DNA of 9,284 nt from an uncultured Ruminococcus sp. GTDB lineage: Bacteria > Bacillota > Clostridia > Oscillospirales > CAG-272. The stretch spans positions 1-9,284 of the forward strand of contig CACXBN010000329.1 of NCBI GenBank assembly GCA_902765885.1, written 5' to 3'. Position numbers and translations under genes: made by a program. Positions 7,189-9,284 of the stretch are shown piece after piece. The notes beneath the pieces were generated by a model. The model was not told the DNA's origin and ran no database searches. It was given only the letters and a program-made list of their open reading frames with translations. The first letter of the stretch is position 1; each line of letters starts with the position of its first letter.

Positions 7189-7475
7189 TGAAAGAGTTCC
7201 CTTTAAAAATAGCATCTCCCGAAGGACTTCTGTTTGACGGCAATGCCGTACAGCTGTCTGTCCGCGGAATATCCGGCGAACTCGCGATCCTTGCTGGACA
7301 CATTCCTTTTGTTACAGCCCTCAAAGAAAGTGAATGCAGGATATACATCGGAAATGACGGAAAAGAAATACGCCGTGCCCATGTGACCGGAGGAATGCTG
7401 ATTGTGACAAAGGACTGTGTCAGAGTGCTGTCGTCAGGTTTTACATGGGAAGAAGACAATAAAAAGCAGATATAA
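7188..7475 (+). CDS. atpC: F1Fo ATP synthase subunit epsilon, short form without C-terminal helices
   Basis: Epsilon connects gamma to the c-ring. Only the N-terminal beta-sandwich is encoded here: 95 residues against about 130-140 in E. coli and many Bacillota. The core motif GELAILAGHIPFVTAL (30-45) and the closing strand CVRVLSSG (77-84) are present. The protein then stops after a short charged tail. The missing part is the two-helix domain that in other bacteria can extend into the head and block ATP hydrolysis. The 58 bases downstream do not look like a frameshifted remnant, so this seems a natural short form, as known in some other lineages. AAAGGAG (7174-7180) is a strong ribosome site. 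The ATG overlaps the atpD stop by one base. Confidence 0.95.
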   Translation: MKEFPLKIASPEGLLFDGNAVQLSVRGISGELAILAGHIPFVTALKESECRIYIGNDGKEIRRAHVTGGMLIVTKDCVRVLSSGFTWEEDNKKQI

Positions 7476-7533
7476 CACGAAAATTCGTAATTTGAGCAAC
7501 TGACAGTTTTTTCTATATAAGTTGGAGGAAACT

Positions 7534-9123
7534 ATGTTACATAAAACCGGATTTTTCCTTAAGTTTATCTCCTCAGTACTGGCAGTGGTAATGCTGATTG
7601 GTTTATTTGCATGTGACAGTTCCGGAAAACCGGATCCTGAAGATACTGCAAATGTCTCGGAATCGGATGACCAGCCTGTCCCGGAAACTGACCCGCTTGA
7701 TGGCCTCAACTATAAGGGAGAAGTTTTCACTATCCATACATCCACAAATGTAATCGGGAGTCTGACCAATTCCTTTAAATCCTCAAACTACCTCATACAG
7801 GGAGAAGAGGAGATGCAGGCTGACAAGGCTGCAAACTCCGCATATAAACGGAACAAACTCGTTGAAGAAAAGCTCAATATCAAGCTTAACTACATCGAAT
7901 CAAACTATGAATACAACGAGGTCACGACGAATGTTCGTGAGCTTATAAAATCGGGCGCGGATGATATAGGCCTTATAATCAATGATATAAGGACAATAGT
8001 CCTAGCGACAGAAGGACTTCTTCACGATGCCAGATACGGATCGTATTTTGACTTCTCAAAGCCATACTGGTATGATGACCTTATGGCCAGTGCCTGTCTC
8101 AATGATAACACAAGATTTGCCCTTATGGGCGACTACTTCATAGACATTCTGAGATACACGAACTGTCTTCTTTTCAACAAAGATCTGTATACAAGATTCG
8201 GATGTGACGGCGAGAGCATTTACGATATCGTCAGAGACGGGGATTGGACTTTTGATACCATGATGGCCATGCTTCAGGGCGGAGAAGGATATCCTTATAC
8301 ATCTACATACATAGATGCAACCGGAAACAGGAAACGTGACAGGCGAGATACGTACGGACTCGTCATGCATGACTGGTGGGGACCGATGATTCCGTTTATG
8401 ACAGCTGCCGATCCTGGGTATATTTCAAGAAATGAGGAAGGATATCCGGAGATTACCACATACAATGAAAGGACGATATCTCTTCACGACAAGATGATGA
8501 AGATGCTGTATCTCGATGAGACCGGCATAGGTAAAGTCTTTAATTTTGATAATGATGACACAATACTAGCGTTTGTTGAAGACAGGGCCCTGATTCTCGG
8601 CGGCGAGATGGTAGGCTCTCTCGAATCAAGCGTATATGCGGATTCGGAAGTCAACTTTGCGATCCTCCCGTATCCTAAACTTGATGACATGCAAAAAGAT
8701 TACATATCACCGATACATGACACTGCTGAAATAGGTTTTATACCCGCAACACTGTCAATAGAAAATCTTCAGGTGGCATCAGCCGTGATCGAAGCTCTCT
8801 CAAGAGAGACCGTGAATACGGTAATTCCCGATTACTATGAGTCAACACTCAAGATACGCTATGCAAGAGAATCTGCAAATGCTGAAATGCTTGAACTCAT
8901 ACACGATCATTACAATTCCGCGTTCGTTGTTGCATGGACAGTCTCCGTGAACAATTACTTCCTTGAGGGAATATACAGCTCAGTCTATCAGAACTCAAAT
9001 ACGTTCACATCTTATTGCAGAATGTATGAGTCTGCAGCACAGGAAAAACTCAGGGAGCTTATATTCAATCAGGAACTGGTAATCGAACAAATGGAAGACC
9101 AATATGGAAAACTTACAAATTAA
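7534..9123 (+). CDS. extracellular solute-binding lipoprotein (ABC sugar-binding-like)
   Basis: The start is placed at ATG 7534 because GGAGGA (7524-7529) lies just before it; an in-frame TTG at 7522 overlaps that site and is unlikely. The 529-residue product begins with a lipoprotein signal: Lys near the start, a hydrophobic stretch (about 11-25), and the lipobox LFAC with Cys27 as the lipid-modified residue. An acidic, Pro/Ser-rich linker follows (28-56). The remainder resembles family-1 type solute-binding proteins: GDWTFD (236-241) and ILPYPK (377-382) are characteristic short motifs. It would sit on the outer face of the membrane and probably bind a carbohydrate, but the ligand is unknown. 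No permease or ATPase gene lies in the window. It may be read through from atpC or have its own promoter. The family call is from general resemblance. Confidence 0.75.
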   Translation: MLHKTGFFLKFISSVLAVVMLIGLFACDSSGKPDPEDTANVSESDDQPVPETDPLDGLNYKGEVFTIHTSTNVIGSLTNSFKSSNYLIQGEEEMQADKAANSAYKRNKLVEEKLNIKLNYIESNYEYNEVTTNVRELIKSGADDIGLIINDIRTIVLATEGLLHDARYGSYFDFSKPYWYDDLMASACLNDNTRFALMGDYFIDILRYTNCLLFNKDLYTRFGCDGESIYDIVRDGDWTFDTMMAMLQGGEGYPYTSTYIDATGNRKRDRRDTYGLVMHDWWGPMIPFMTAADPGYISRNEEGYPEITTYNERTISLHDKMMKMLYLDETGIGKVFNFDNDDTILAFVEDRALILGGEMVGSLESSVYADSEVNFAILPYPKLDDMQKDYISPIHDTAEIGFIPATLSIENLQVASAVIEALSRETVNTVIPDYYESTLKIRYARESANAEMLELIHDHYNSAFVVAWTVSVNNYFLEGIYSSVYQNSNTFTSYCRMYESAAQEKLRELIFNQELVIEQMEDQYGKLTN

Positions 9124-9129
9124 AAATAC

Positions 9130-9160
9130 GGGACAGCGGTGTAGAAGCCTCTGTCCTTTG
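9130..9160 (+). terminator. terminator-like hairpin after the lipoprotein gene
   Basis: GGACAG (9131-9136) pairs with CTGTCC (9151-9156), and GG (9138-9139) pairs with CC (9148-9149), leaving one mismatch and an 8-base loop. It starts 7 bases after the stop codon, the usual place. The T run after the stem is short and interrupted, so termination may be partial. Confidence 0.55.
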
Positions 9161-9187
9161 CTGTATTATTACATGTTTTGCGCAATA

Positions 9188-9216
9188 TTGAAATGACAGG
9201 AAAAATATGTTAAAAT
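9188..9216 (+). promoter_or_regulatory. sigma70-type promoter with extended -10, for a gene leaving the right edge
   Basis: TTGAAA (9188-9193) and TAAAAT (9211-9216) are 17 bases apart. TG at 9208-9209 adds an extended -10 element. Transcription would start near 9223 and read off the right edge. Its place just after the terminator-like hairpin supports a new transcription unit. Confidence 0.6.
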
Positions 9217-9270
9217 TTCTCGATACACGAAAACATTTTCTAAAACGGACATGATCCGGGGGGACATATT

Positions 9271-9284
9271 TTGGATAACAACCG
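9271..9284 (+). CDS. possible start of the next gene (TTG start, partial)
   Basis: A TTG at 9271 opens a frame beginning M-D-N-N to the window end, 7 bases after a run of six G and 6 bases after the following A (9258-9264), a plausible ribosome site. An ATG at 9251 in another frame is also open but has no good ribosome site. Too few codons are visible to say what it encodes. Confidence 0.35.

Noticed and set aside
7498..7512. AACT-GAC-AGTT followed by T's as a terminator after atpC
   Set aside because: The stem is only four AT-rich base pairs with a 3-base loop, too weak for a rho-independent terminator.
7492..7521. Promoter-like TTGAGC with TATATA or TATAAG before the lipoprotein gene
   Set aside because: The predicted transcript start would fall inside the GGAGGA ribosome site, so the message could not use that site. 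The -35 match is also weak.

Overview
The window holds a complete F1Fo ATP synthase operon, read left to right on the + strand, followed by one lipoprotein gene. The organism is most likely an anaerobic member of the Clostridia (Bacillota), perhaps from the gut or rumen. That is an inference from the gene order I-B-E-E-F-H-A-G-D-C, purine-rich Shine-Dalgarno sites, a sodium-type c subunit, and a downstream substrate-binding lipoprotein of a kind common in clostridia. The sequence alone does not support a genus.

Layout. Bases 1-60 may hold the last codons of an upstream gene, which end at a strong, probably bidirectional hairpin terminator (61-99). A sigma70-type promoter (226-254) then precedes the operon: atpI-like (288-866), atpB/a (870-1619), two tandem atpE/c genes (1654-1920 and 1951-2217), atpF/b (2254-2766), atpH/delta (2763-3299), atpA/alpha (3340-4878), atpG/gamma (4890-5741), atpD/beta (5779-7188) and atpC/epsilon (7188-7475). 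Gaps within the operon are short (40 bases or less) or replaced by start/stop overlaps, and I see no internal terminator. After a 58-base gap comes a 529-residue lipoprotein resembling ABC-transporter sugar-binding proteins (7534-9123), then a terminator-like hairpin. A good promoter (9188-9216) and a possible TTG start at 9271 suggest another gene leaving the right edge.

How the genes work together. Subunits a, b2 and the c-ring form the membrane motor. Alpha3-beta3-gamma-delta-epsilon form the catalytic head. AtpI probably helps assemble the c-ring. The catalytic motifs I checked in alpha and beta (Walker A and B, catalytic Glu, Arg finger) are intact, as is the essential Arg of subunit a, so the enzyme should work. 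Three features depart from the textbook enzyme. The two c genes encode identical proteins that differ by nine silent changes. Each c protein carries two membrane carboxylates (Glu30 and Glu63) plus Thr64, the two-carboxylate sodium motif known from Fusobacterium nucleatum. Epsilon is only 95 residues and lacks the inhibitory C-terminal helices. Together these suggest a sodium-coupled enzyme without epsilon-type braking of ATP hydrolysis, which is an inference. I found no CRISPR array, tRNA, rRNA, insertion sequence or wholly new system.
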